From assembly GCA_965216915.1 (NCBI GenBank), contig CBDCGS010000010.1, forward strand, positions 186,001 through 250,000: DNA of 64,000 nucleotides, written 5' to 3'. Positions 45,383-53,739 of this stretch are shown here, piece after piece (the first letter of the stretch is position 1; each line of letters begins with the position of its first letter). The notes below the pieces were generated by a model. It was given only the letters and a program-made list of their open reading frames with translations, was not told where the DNA came from and made no database searches. Source of the DNA: CBDCGS01 sp965216915. Its GTDB lineage: Bacteria; Pseudomonadota; Alphaproteobacteria; UBA828. A program made the position numbers and the translations under genes.

Positions 45383-46930
45383 TCAGATCTTGTAGCCGAG
45401 GGCGCGCGCGCCTTCGATGAAGTTGCGGTATTGCGCCTTCTGGCTGTCGATCCCGAGTTTTTGAACCAGCTGGGTCCACTCCTCGGCGGCCTCGTCCAGG
45501 GCTTGCTGGCTGGTCAGCTCGCCGGCGATCGCCTTTTGGATATTGCGGCCGAGCGCGTCACCATATTCCGACGCTCCCTCCCAGAAGAACTGGGGATAAC
45601 CGACCTCGACGTTCTTGAGGCCCGCGTCCAGGTGGTTCCGCGCGGTGTCGAAATTCTGGAAGATGCCGGCATTGGTCTTCCAGAGATCCGAGGTGCCGCG
45701 CTGCGGGTTCGGCTCGAGGTATTTTTGCGCCGCCGCATCGGTGTAGTGGCTCACACCGAAGGGATCGGAGCCGCAATATTCGTCCGCGACGATGTCGTCG
45801 GAGTAATCCGGGTGCGACATGCGGTAGAGGAAGTAGAAGGCCGCTTCCTTCACGTCCTCGGGTGCGTTGGCCGGAATCGCGCCGGTGCGGCACCAGAGCG
45901 AGATCGCCCGATGATTGATCGAGCCATCGGGTTGCGGCCAGCCGGGCACGATGTCGCCGCGCTGATCCTCGGCACGCTCCATGCCCTGTTGCTGCACGGT
46001 GAACTCGGCGAGGTCGATCCACCACACCGACATCACGTCGCCGCCCGATTGCCAACGCTGGATGCTCGTCCCGAGATCGAGCGATTCCTTGCCGGGCGGT
46101 CCGAATTTCACGATCTCGCTGAAAAGATCGAGCGCCTCGACCGCCTGTGGCGTGTTGATCGTCGGGGTCATGTTCTCGTCGAAATAGTTGACCCCGTTGC
46201 CGGCGGCGAGATCCATCCAGAAGCCCCAGCCGAAGTTGGGCGGGTTGACCACCATCGACGTGCCGTAGACGCCCTCGGAGTCCGAGAGCTCCTCGGTGAA
46301 GAACTGGGTCGCATCCAAGAACTCGAACCAGGTCTTCGGCACCGCGAGCTCGCGCTGGAACCGCTTCGAGAATTTCTTCTGCAGCTCCGGCCGCTCGAAG
46401 AACGACTTGCGGTAATGCAGGATGTGGATATCGCCGTCGAGCATGATGCCGTAGGTCTGTCCGGCCCACTTCGTGTAGAACTCGCGATAGGCGGGCATCA
46501 CCCAGTTCAAATAGTCGTCGGTGCCCGCGTACTTCTCGAGATACTTGTCGAGCGGCTCGAGCTGACCGGTCTCGGCGAACGCGCCGAAGAACAGGCTCGG
46601 GAACTGGAACCAGTCGAAGCGCGGATTGCGCGAAAGCAGCTGCGGCAGGATTTTCGCAACTGCGTCGCCGCCGTCATATTGCTCACGGCTCTTGATGCCG
46701 ACACCGGCCTCTTTCATCAGATGGTCCGAAAGCCAAAGCGGCGCGTGCAACCAGTTGGAATCCTGGAAATAGGTCAGCTCGATGTCGTTGAAGAGCTTCT
46801 TGCCCGGCGGCACCGCCTGCGCTGCATGTGCGAGCCGTGGCAGGCCGCTGCCAGCCGCACCGGCCGCCGCCGCACCGGCAACCGCGCCTTTCAGGAACTT
46901 GCGGCGGGTCAAATGGCTGAACATTCCCAT
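45383..46930 (-). CDS. ABC solute-binding protein, Tat-exported, sugar type
   Basis: The 515-residue product begins with a twin-arginine signal (TRRKFLKG) and is a family-1 extracellular binding protein of the kind serving carbohydrate-like importers. It has typical aromatic-rich ligand segments (FGWGFWMDLA, SVWWIDLAEF). It is the last gene of the leftward operon after two ATPases. Three ATGs are close: 46936, 46930 and 46924; GAGGAG (46937-46942) gives correct 6-nt spacing to 46930. The Tat route means the protein folds in the cytoplasm first, unusual for this class but known. Confidence 0.9.
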   Translation of the reverse strand: MGMFSHLTRRKFLKGAVAGAAAAGAAGSGLPRLAHAAQAVPPGKKLFNDIELTYFQDSNWLHAPLWLSDHLMKEAGVGIKSREQYDGGDAVAKILPQLLSRNPRFDWFQFPSLFFGAFAETGQLEPLDKYLEKYAGTDDYLNWVMPAYREFYTKWAGQTYGIMLDGDIHILHYRKSFFERPELQKKFSKRFQRELAVPKTWFEFLDATQFFTEELSDSEGVYGTSMVVNPPNFGWGFWMDLAAGNGVNYFDENMTPTINTPQAVEALDLFSEIVKFGPPGKESLDLGTSIQRWQSGGDVMSVWWIDLAEFTVQQQGMERAEDQRGDIVPGWPQPDGSINHRAISLWCRTGAIPANAPEDVKEAAFYFLYRMSHPDYSDDIVADEYCGSDPFGVSHYTDAAAQKYLEPNPQRGTSDLWKTNAGIFQNFDTARNHLDAGLKNVEVGYPQFFWEGASEYGDALGRNIQKAIAGELTSQQALDEAAEEWTQLVQKLGIDSQKAQYRNFIEGARALGYKI

Positions 46931-46990
46931 TGGCATCTCCTCGCTAGGTTGTTGGCGCCTGCCGGCCGGACGCGGCCCAACAGGCATGAA

Positions 46991-48091
46991 TTACGCGATC
47001 AACCCTTCAGTCTCCGCGTCGAATACCATCACATCATCAGGTTTGTAGTAGAGCGTCAGACGGTCACCGGGTGCAAACACTTCGTCGGCGGGCGCGAGCG
47101 CCTGGAAGAGGGTCGCGCCGTGGCGCACTGTGACGATCGAGCGCTCTCCGAGATATTCGTAGATCCGGACCTCGGTCTCGAGCGCATGGGAGCCGGGCTT
47201 CGGTTGGTGAGATAGGTTCTGCGGCCGCAGCCCGACGATGATCTGCGCCTGCGCGCGCCCGCGCAGCCGGCGCTCGGTCTCCTGTGTCACGCGGAACGCG
47301 ATCCCATCGGCCCGGAGCGTGAAATCGCCCGCGTCCTCGACCACGCGCGCATCGAAAAAGTTGGTCGGCGGTTCGCCGATGAAATCGGCCACGAACCGGC
47401 TGACCGGCGCGCGATAGAGCTCGTCGCGCGTGCCACACTGCATAAGGCGGCCCTGATCGAGGATCGCGATGCGGTCCGACAGAGCGAGCGCCTCGATCTG
47501 GTCATGAGTGACGAAGATCATGGTGCTCGCGAGCGACTGATGCAGGCGCTTGAGGTCGAACAGCATTTGAAAGCGGAGATGCCCGTCGACGTGGCCGAGC
47601 ACCTCATCGAGGATGAACGCGGCGGGCTCCCGAATCAGCGCGCGCGCCAACGACACCCGTTGCTTCTGGCCGCCTGAGAGCGTGTGGGGCTTTTGGTGCA
47701 GGATGTGCTCGATCTGCAGCAGCTCGGCGAGTTCCCGCACGCGCCGTTGGCGTTCGGCGAGTGGTATCCTGCGTGCCTCGAGGGGAAAGCCGATGTTCTC
47801 TTCGGCGCTGAAATTCGGATAGAGCGCGTAGCTCTCGAACGCCATGGCGACGTTGCGCTCCTGCGGATCCAGCTGCGTCACCGCGACGCCGTCGAACAGA
47901 ATATCGCCGCTCGTCGGCTCCTCCAGACCGACGATCATGCGGAGGGTCGTCGACTTGCCGCAGCCCGATGGCCCGAGGATCGAGACGAACTCGCCATTCT
48001 CGACCGCGAGATCGAGATCGCGCACGGCCTGCACCTCGTGGCGGCGGCCGTGATAGGTCTTGTTGATCTGATCCAGTCTTACCTCGGCCAT
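46991..48091 (-). CDS. ABC importer ATPase 1 (complete NBD)
   Basis: The 366-residue product is a nucleotide-binding subunit of the CUT/MalK class with a C-terminal regulatory domain. Walker A is GPSGCGKST at 40-48, the signature is LSGGQKQR, and Walker B is ILDEVLGHVD with Val in place of the usual Pro. The Q-loop reads FESYALYP, with Glu where Gln is usual, and the switch His is in VTHDQ. It starts 5 bp after the stop of the second ATPase gene and is followed by the binding protein. It would pair with ATPase 2 as an asymmetric dimer. Confidence 0.92.
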   Translation of the reverse strand: MAEVRLDQINKTYHGRRHEVQAVRDLDLAVENGEFVSILGPSGCGKSTTLRMIVGLEEPTSGDILFDGVAVTQLDPQERNVAMAFESYALYPNFSAEENIGFPLEARRIPLAERQRRVRELAELLQIEHILHQKPHTLSGGQKQRVSLARALIREPAAFILDEVLGHVDGHLRFQMLFDLKRLHQSLASTMIFVTHDQIEALALSDRIAILDQGRLMQCGTRDELYRAPVSRFVADFIGEPPTNFFDARVVEDAGDFTLRADGIAFRVTQETERRLRGRAQAQIIVGLRPQNLSHQPKPGSHALETEVRIYEYLGERSIVTVRHGATLFQALAPADEVFAPGDRLTLYYKPDDVMVFDAETEGLIA

Positions 48092-48096
48092 CGCGG

Positions 48097-49206
48097 TCAA
48101 CCGTCGTGCAGGTTTACGCCGTTCTCGGCGTCGAAGAAAAAGACGCGGTCGGTCCTGAGCCCGATTTGTACCGGCTCGCCAACGGTCAGCTTCTCGTCCG
48201 GCTCCGTCAGCACGGTCATGGACGCGCCGCCAATGTCGGCGATCAGCACGCCCATGGAGCCCAACGCTTCAAACACATCGACTGTGCCGGCGAGCGTGTG
48301 TCCGTCATCTACGGCGTCCCCGTTGCGCAAATGAGACAGATGCTGCGGGCGGATGCCGACGGTGATTTCGCGCACGTTCCGCGTGGTCAGTCCTGCAGAG
48401 TGCTTCGGTGCCACCGGGAAGGAGAAGCGCGCGTCGGCGGCCTCGAAGCGAAGCGCGCCGTCTCGGTCGCTGAGGCGTCCGTCGACCACATTGATCGGTG
48501 GCTGCCCGATATGCTGGGCGACGAAGAGCGAGCTCGGCCGCTCGAAGATGTCGCGCGGCAAGCCGATTTGCACGAGCCCGGCGCGGCCCATGACCCCGAT
48601 GCGGTCGCCGAGCGAGAGCGCCTCCGTGTAGTCGTGGGTGACGTAGATCGTCGCGACACTGCGCAACGATTCCAGCTCGTGAAATTGCCGCCGCAGCTCA
48701 TAGCGGATGCGCGCGTCAAGATGGCTGATCGGCTCATCGAGCAGAAACACCTCGGGGCGCTTCACGAGGGTGCGCGCGAGCGAGATGCGCTGCATCTGGC
48801 CGCCCGAGGCCTCGCTCGGTCGGCGCGGCAACAGTTCCTCGATCCGGAGGAGGCGGGCGGCGTCGGTGACGCGTTCCGCAATCTCGGCGCGCGGTAGTCT
48901 CTGAGCCTTGAGCGGGCTCGCGATGTTGTCAAACACGCTTCGGTGCGGATAGAGGGCATAGCTCTCAAAGGTCAGCGCCACGGGCCGGTGGTAGGGCGGC
49001 ACCTCCGTGATGTCCTCGCCGTTGAGGATCACGCGCCCGGCGTCGGGCACCTCGAGCCCCGCCACGATCCGCAAAAGCGTGGTTTTCGAAATCCCGGATG
49101 GTCCGACGATGACGAAGAACTCGCCGTCCTCGATGGTGAGATCGAGTTCGTCGAGAATCGGATAGTCCCAACCCTTGCAGATGCCCTGAAGCTCGAGCCG
49201 CGCCAT
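48097..49206 (-). CDS. ABC importer ATPase 2 (degenerate Walker A)
   Basis: The 369-residue product has the same architecture as ATPase 1 but several altered residues. Walker A reads GPSGISKTT (35-43): the invariant Gly before Lys41 is Ser40. The signature reads ASGGQMQR (133-140) rather than LSGGQ, and the Q-loop has Glu (FESYALYPH). Walker B (LLDEPISHLD) and the switch His (VTHDY) are normal. The pair of one standard and one degenerate site suggests an asymmetric importer. The gene lies 1 bp after the permease stop. The alteration is encoded as TCG and not an ambiguous base. Confidence 0.92.
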   Translation of the reverse strand: MARLELQGICKGWDYPILDELDLTIEDGEFFVIVGPSGISKTTLLRIVAGLEVPDAGRVILNGEDITEVPPYHRPVALTFESYALYPHRSVFDNIASPLKAQRLPRAEIAERVTDAARLLRIEELLPRRPSEASGGQMQRISLARTLVKRPEVFLLDEPISHLDARIRYELRRQFHELESLRSVATIYVTHDYTEALSLGDRIGVMGRAGLVQIGLPRDIFERPSSLFVAQHIGQPPINVVDGRLSDRDGALRFEAADARFSFPVAPKHSAGLTTRNVREITVGIRPQHLSHLRNGDAVDDGHTLAGTVDVFEALGSMGVLIADIGGASMTVLTEPDEKLTVGEPVQIGLRTDRVFFFDAENGVNLHDG

Positions 49207-49207
49207 C

Positions 49208-50050
49208 TCAGCCTTTCACGACCCCGAGCGAGAGGCCGCGCACCATGTAGCGCCGCAGGATGATGAACAGCACGACCGGGGGGATCATGGCGATCAGGCT
49301 GAACGCCATCACGAGGTTCCACAAGGTCTGGCTGCCGCTCGTGAAGCTTGGAATCACGACCGGAAAGGTCTTGACGTCCGTCCCAATGAACATGTTCGCG
49401 AACAAGTACTCGTTCCACGCAAAAATCCAACACAGCATCGCAACAGCGATCATACCGGGCGCGACCAACGGCAGCGTCACGGTGAAGAACACTTTAAATG
49501 GCTTGTGCCCATCGAGATAGGCCGCTTCTTCTAGCTCGCGGGGCACGTCGCGGAAGAACACCATCATCAGCCACACCGCAAGCGGCATGTTGAACACAAG
49601 ATAGAGGATGATCAGCGACATATGGGTGTCGGTGGTGCCGAACAGGTTCTCGAAGAGGAAGAACATCGGGAGCAGCACCGCGACCGGTGGGAACATGCGG
49701 TTCGACAGGATCCACATCGCGACATTCTCGCCACCCGACTGGCGGGGAAAGCGCGCCAGCGCGTAGCCGGCCAAGGTGCCGAAGAACAGAGAAAGCACCG
49801 TGTTGCTGGTCGCGATGATGAAGCTGTCGACGAGCGACTTGAAGTTGCCGGGCTCGTCCCAGATCAAGTCGGTGTAGTTGGCGACAACGAATTGCTCCGG
49901 CCAGAAGGTCGGCGCGATCCGGTTGACCTCGGCGACATCCTTCAAAGACGTGATGATCTGGAAATAGAAGGGGAAGAGAATCAGCACGAGCCAAAGCGCC
50001 AGGAACAGCAGCAACAGCAGGCGGACCAGCCGATAATTCTTGACGCTCAT
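49208..50050 (-). CDS. ABC importer permease, MalG-type
   Basis: The 280-residue product has about six membrane helices and the EAA coupling motif EEAAYLDGHKPFKVFFTVTLP-like segment near residue 190, which contacts the ATPases. It is the second permease of a CUT1-type importer and starts 10 bp after the first permease stop. The substrate is not readable from the sequence. Confidence 0.92.
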   Translation of the reverse strand: MSVKNYRLVRLLLLLFLALWLVLILFPFYFQIITSLKDVAEVNRIAPTFWPEQFVVANYTDLIWDEPGNFKSLVDSFIIATSNTVLSLFFGTLAGYALARFPRQSGGENVAMWILSNRMFPPVAVLLPMFFLFENLFGTTDTHMSLIILYLVFNMPLAVWLMMVFFRDVPRELEEAAYLDGHKPFKVFFTVTLPLVAPGMIAVAMLCWIFAWNEYLFANMFIGTDVKTFPVVIPSFTSGSQTLWNLVMAFSLIAMIPPVVLFIILRRYMVRGLSLGVVKG

Positions 50051-50060
50051 CGCGCGGGCC

Positions 50061-51095
50061 TCACGCGATCGCTTGCGCGCGTAGAACGCGTTTCAGGTAG
50101 CGCAGGAACAACATGATCAAGAGCATCGCGCAGATAAAGATGATCCAGGCATAGGCGGCCGCTTCACCGATCTCGAACTCACGAACGCCGCGCTGATAGG
50201 CGATGTAGGCCGGCAGCTCCGAGGACTGCGCAGGTCCGCCCGAGGTCATGACGTAGATCTTGTCGACGAACTTGTAGGCGTCCATGAACCGAATGATGAA
50301 GGCGATCGCGATCACCTCCTTCAGCATCGGCAGCGTGATGCGCCGCAGCGTCAGGAAGGGCGATGCCCCGTCGACCTTCGCCGCTTCATAGATCGAGGGC
50401 GGCAGGCCGATCCGGCCGCTGAACACGATCAAGAACGGCAGCGAGGTCCACTGCCATATGTCGGCAATCGTAATGGTCCAGAGCGATGTGCCGATCTCGA
50501 ACCACTCGATGTGCTCGCTGATCAAGCCGATGTCGAGGAGTGCTTGGTTGATCGCACCGTTCGACGGGTTGAACAGGAAACGCCAGAGGATGCCCGCGAT
50601 CGAGGGCGGCAGCATCATCGGCATGACCAAGGCCACCAAGATCAACACGCGCGCGAGATTGTTGCGCACGATGTGATGCAGGATGAGGGCGAGCGCGGTG
50701 CCGATGATCACCTGCAGGACTGCGCCGAAAAACAAGTACTGGATCAGGTGGATCACCGAGCCATGGAACCGGTCGGAGCTGAGCACGCGCTCGAAATTGG
50801 CGAAGCCAACCAGGCTGTAATCGCCCTTGAACAGACTCACCATGTTGATGTCGTGCACGGAGTAGTAGGCCATCTGCACCGTCGGGTAGGCGACGATGAA
50901 GAGCAGCACGCAGATTGGGATGCCCACCATGATGCGCGGCACCCAGCGATTGACGATGAGCGAGCGAGCGGAGCCACGCTTTTTCTTGAACCATTCGGGA
51001 AGCTCGTCCGGCTCCCAATGCCGGATCGTGGCTGCGGAGACGCTGTGCGCGCTCCGCTGGCCGCCGGCACCGCCGTTCGCCGTCACGTCTGACAC
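50061..51095 (-). CDS. ABC importer permease, MalF-type
   Basis: The 344-residue product has a cytoplasmic N-terminal extension of about 60 residues rich in charged groups, then about six membrane helices and the coupling motif YEAAKVDGASPFLTLRRITLP near 250. The start is GTG at 51095. It opens the transporter operon permease - permease - ATPase 2 - ATPase 1 - binding protein, all leftward. The GntR gene lies 229 bp upstream on the same strand. Confidence 0.92.
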   Translation of the reverse strand: MSDVTANGGAGGQRSAHSVSAATIRHWEPDELPEWFKKKRGSARSLIVNRWVPRIMVGIPICVLLFIVAYPTVQMAYYSVHDINMVSLFKGDYSLVGFANFERVLSSDRFHGSVIHLIQYLFFGAVLQVIIGTALALILHHIVRNNLARVLILVALVMPMMLPPSIAGILWRFLFNPSNGAINQALLDIGLISEHIEWFEIGTSLWTITIADIWQWTSLPFLIVFSGRIGLPPSIYEAAKVDGASPFLTLRRITLPMLKEVIAIAFIIRFMDAYKFVDKIYVMTSGGPAQSSELPAYIAYQRGVREFEIGEAAAYAWIIFICAMLLIMLFLRYLKRVLRAQAIA

Positions 51096-51324
51096 GTCAA
51101 CGCGTGATGCCGGAGGTGATGGAATCGCCGTGCGCGGACGTGTTTGCTGCGCGAACGTCCGGTCCGCACCGTCGTGCTAGCCGCAGGTGAGTGATGGCCC
51201 GATCTCCTCGCGCCCATTGTCGGCCAGGCGTTTGATCCGTTACCAAATGGCCTAGGGGTCTCCGCGAGTCAAGCAAGCCACACGGCGGCGGGTCATTCGA
51301 GCGCCGGCGCTGAAGGCCGTCTGA

Positions 51325-52053
51325 TCATTGCGTCTTGGCCAGGACCCGAATGAGCGCGCGCCTGACACCCTGATCGTGCTCGTACATCAGAGCCTCCGCC
51401 TCCTTTGGCTTTCGGCTCAAAATCGCGTCGAACACTTGCTGGTGCTCTTCGTTGCGGTCTTTGATCTTGTCGAGCTCGAAATCGATGATGTTGCGGGTCA
51501 AGGTCAGGGGGACCCGGCTGCAGAGGGAAATGACGTCCGTGACGAGGCGTGAGGCCGCCGCTTGATGGATCGCGGTGTGAAAGCGCTCGTTCGCATCCGA
51601 ATAGACCTTGCGAACCTGATCGGCCGTCGATCTGTGTTGACCGGCCAAGTCCTCGGCGGTGCCGAGCGCGCGCAGCGCCTCTGTCGTGGCCGCCTCATCT
51701 TCCGGTGACAGACCGCGCTCCGCCGCCAATCTGGCCGCGAGACCCTCGGCGAGCGCGCGCATCTCGAAGGCATCGATGATCTCGGAGATTTCGAATGCGC
51801 GCACCGAGTAGCCCTTGTTGGGCGTGTAATCGAGCAGACCTTCGCCGACGAGGGTCTGCAGCGCACCCCGGACCGGCGTGCGGGACACGCCGAATTCCCG
51901 GCTGAGACGCACTTCGTTAAGGCGGGCGGCGGGCCGATATTTTCCGTCAAGAATGCGGTGTCGGACGAGATCGGCGATCGCCCCGCCTTGTGGCGAGGCC
52001 TGCGATCCACCGTTGGCGGCCGCTTCGCGCGCGGCGTCTGGGGGCGTGCTCAT
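51325..52053 (-). CDS. GntR-family transcriptional regulator (FadR/VanR type)
   Basis: The 242-residue product has an N-terminal winged helix (about 25-80, LNEVRLSREFGVSRTPVRGA) and a C-terminal FCD all-helical sensor domain (about 95-230) with conserved His and Asp ligands for metal and effector. FCD regulators usually respond to a carboxylate substrate of the adjacent pathway. It is divergent from the cupin - hydrolase - molybdenum hydroxylase operon and lies just upstream of the importer operon, so it likely controls both. Two TTGTAT half-sites occur upstream (listed separately). Confidence 0.9.
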   Translation of the reverse strand: MSTPPDAAREAAANGGSQASPQGGAIADLVRHRILDGKYRPAARLNEVRLSREFGVSRTPVRGALQTLVGEGLLDYTPNKGYSVRAFEISEIIDAFEMRALAEGLAARLAAERGLSPEDEAATTEALRALGTAEDLAGQHRSTADQVRKVYSDANERFHTAIHQAAASRLVTDVISLCSRVPLTLTRNIIDFELDKIKDRNEEHQQVFDAILSRKPKEAEALMYEHDQGVRRALIRVLAKTQ

Positions 52054-52363
52054 GCCGGTATCACGATGTTTCGCTCATGGCTTTCTCCCGGTGCCCCGTG
52101 CGCCATCGTGCCCGCAGGGCGGAGACCAGGCGGTTTCGATTGTATACACTTCGGCGGTCGACGGCGATGATTGTATCGGATCGCCCATCGGGTAAGATGG
52201 CGCATGCGGCGCCGGCTTCGCGGCGCGCCGCCCCGGGTTGCAGTGGCTTTGCGAGCGCGCGGCGCGCGGCTGGCAACGTCGACTTGGGGTAGCAGGCGCC
52301 CGACGGAGCGGACCGCCGTCGGGCGGACCGTCGGAACAAGACCATCACGTGGAGGAGGACGCC
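52054..52363. other. Divergent control region between GntR and the cupin operon
   Basis: These 310 bp hold no gene. They contain the TTGTAT motif pair at 52140-52176 and, at the right end, GGAGGAGG (52351-52358) as ribosome site of the cupin gene. Confidence 0.5.
52140..52176. promoter_or_regulatory. Candidate GntR operator pair
   Basis: TTGTATACA at 52140-52148 contains the palindrome TGTATACA, and TTGTAT recurs at 52171-52176, 31 bp away (about three helical turns). GntR/FadR-type proteins bind sites with TGT...ACA symmetry, and the pair lies between the regulator start and the cupin start. Confidence 0.45.
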
Positions 52364-52906
52364 ATGGCACAACCCACACCTTCCGTCGAAGAGTTCGAGC
52401 GTACGCGCGTCGCGCGGTTTAGGGAGTTGAAGAGCAGCAAACTGCCCTTGCTCGATGCCGTGATTCCCGGATGCGAACGGGAGATCTACAACATCATCGG
52501 GCGCGGTGTGAGCGAGGATAGGGAGCATCACGTCCCGATCACGGACAATCAGGGCTTCAATCTATGCGTCGTGGAGTGCGAGCCCGGCAAGGGGACGCTT
52601 CATCACGACCACCAGACGATCGAAGCGTTCATGCCGCTCAACGGAACCTGGAAGATTTTCTGGGGCGACGACGAAGACACGAACTTCGTCACCATCGGAA
52701 AGTTCGACGTCGTGTCCGTGCCGATCGGCCTGATGCGCGGCTTCCGCAACATCGGCGATGAGAAGGCGATGATCATGGTCACCGTCGGCGGCACCGATCC
52801 GGGCAAATGCGGCTGGCACAAGAGCGTGGTCGATGAGGCGGAACGCCGCGGCTTCAAGTTGGCCAGCGACGGCAACATTGAGCGGGTCGGCGCGGCCGCC
52901 GAGTAG
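52364..52906 (+). CDS. Cupin-domain protein
   Basis: The 180-residue product is a cupin with motif-like HHDHQTIEAFMPLNGTWKIF (two His and a Glu) and VVSVPIGLMRGFRNIGDEKA, ending in a Lys/Asp-rich tail. It has a helical N-terminal extension of about 40 residues, absent from the other two cupins. The ATG at 52364 has GGAGGAGG upstream. It is first in an operon with the cysteine hydrolase and the molybdenum hydroxylase and is probably controlled by the divergent GntR. The reaction is not known. Confidence 0.8.
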   Translation: MAQPTPSVEEFERTRVARFRELKSSKLPLLDAVIPGCEREIYNIIGRGVSEDREHHVPITDNQGFNLCVVECEPGKGTLHHDHQTIEAFMPLNGTWKIFWGDDEDTNFVTIGKFDVVSVPIGLMRGFRNIGDEKAMIMVTVGGTDPGKCGWHKSVVDEAERRGFKLASDGNIERVGAAAE

Positions 52907-52975
52907 GCGTCCGCGTTGCGACGCGCACACCCGCAATCCGGGGTGCGCGCCGTGGGGACTGCGCAGGACCGGGCC

Positions 52976-53689
52976 ATGCACAGGGTGACCTATTCGCAAA
53001 GGGCGATCGACTTCATCATGCGCCGCCGCGGCCAGCTTCACATCTACGACTCATTGGAGCCCGCGCGGACCGCGCTGCTGGTCGTCGACATGCAGATCGC
53101 GTTCGTGGCCGAGGGCGCGGCAATCGAAACGCCGACGGCCCGCGAGATCGTGCCGAACATCAACCGCTTGAGCGGGGCGGCGCGCGAGGCGGGCGCGCTC
53201 GTGGTCTGGGTCATCTCGACCTATGGGCCGCGGCCGGAAGACGACTGGCCGACCTTCTTCAACCACGTGATGGGGCCAGAGGCTGCGGCCCGCTTTCGCG
53301 GCGCCCTGACGGAGGGTGCGGCCAGCCACGCGATCTATCCCGCGCTCACGCGGGACGCGGCCGATCCGGTGGTCTCGAAGAACCGTTTCGGCGCCTTCAT
53401 CGGGAGCCAGGGGCGCCTCGAGAGCCTGCTTCGTGCCGCGGGCATCGACACGCTGCTGATCGCGGGCACCGTGACCAACATGTGCTGCGAGACCACGGCG
53501 CGGGAGGCGGCCATGCTGTCGTTCAAGACGATCATGGTCGACGACGCCAATGCCGGGCGTTCGGACGAGGAGCACAACGCCACCCTCTCCGCGTTTCTGC
53601 AGGGGATGGGTGACGTGCACACGACCGATCACGCGGTGGCCATGCTGGAAGGCCGCGCCGCGCCGCTGATGGCGCGCGGGACCGGATAG
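52976..53689 (+). CDS. Isochorismatase-family cysteine hydrolase
   Basis: The 237-residue product has the family catalytic triad: Asp38 (VVDMQ), Lys135 (VVSKNRFGAF) and Cys170 (TNMCCETTAREA). The family includes N-carbamoylsarcosine amidase, nicotinamidase, maleamate and ureidoacrylate hydrolases; a carbon-nitrogen bond near an amide is the usual target. It lies 69 bp after the cupin gene and 50 bp before the molybdenum hydroxylase gene. In that setting the hydrolysis of a ring-opened amide or carbamoyl product is the natural reading. Confidence 0.88.
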   Translation: MHRVTYSQRAIDFIMRRRGQLHIYDSLEPARTALLVVDMQIAFVAEGAAIETPTAREIVPNINRLSGAAREAGALVVWVISTYGPRPEDDWPTFFNHVMGPEAAARFRGALTEGAASHAIYPALTRDAADPVVSKNRFGAFIGSQGRLESLLRAAGIDTLLIAGTVTNMCCETTAREAAMLSFKTIMVDDANAGRSDEEHNATLSAFLQGMGDVHTTDHAVAMLEGRAAPLMARGTG

Positions 53690-53739
53690 GAGCGGCACCC
53701 GCCGGGCGCCGACACGCGAGAGGGGAGGTGACGGGCGAG

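Noticed and set aside
45377..47215. 612-residue plus-strand frame over the binding-protein gene
   Set aside because: It is the antisense of a Tat-exported binding protein; no family features.
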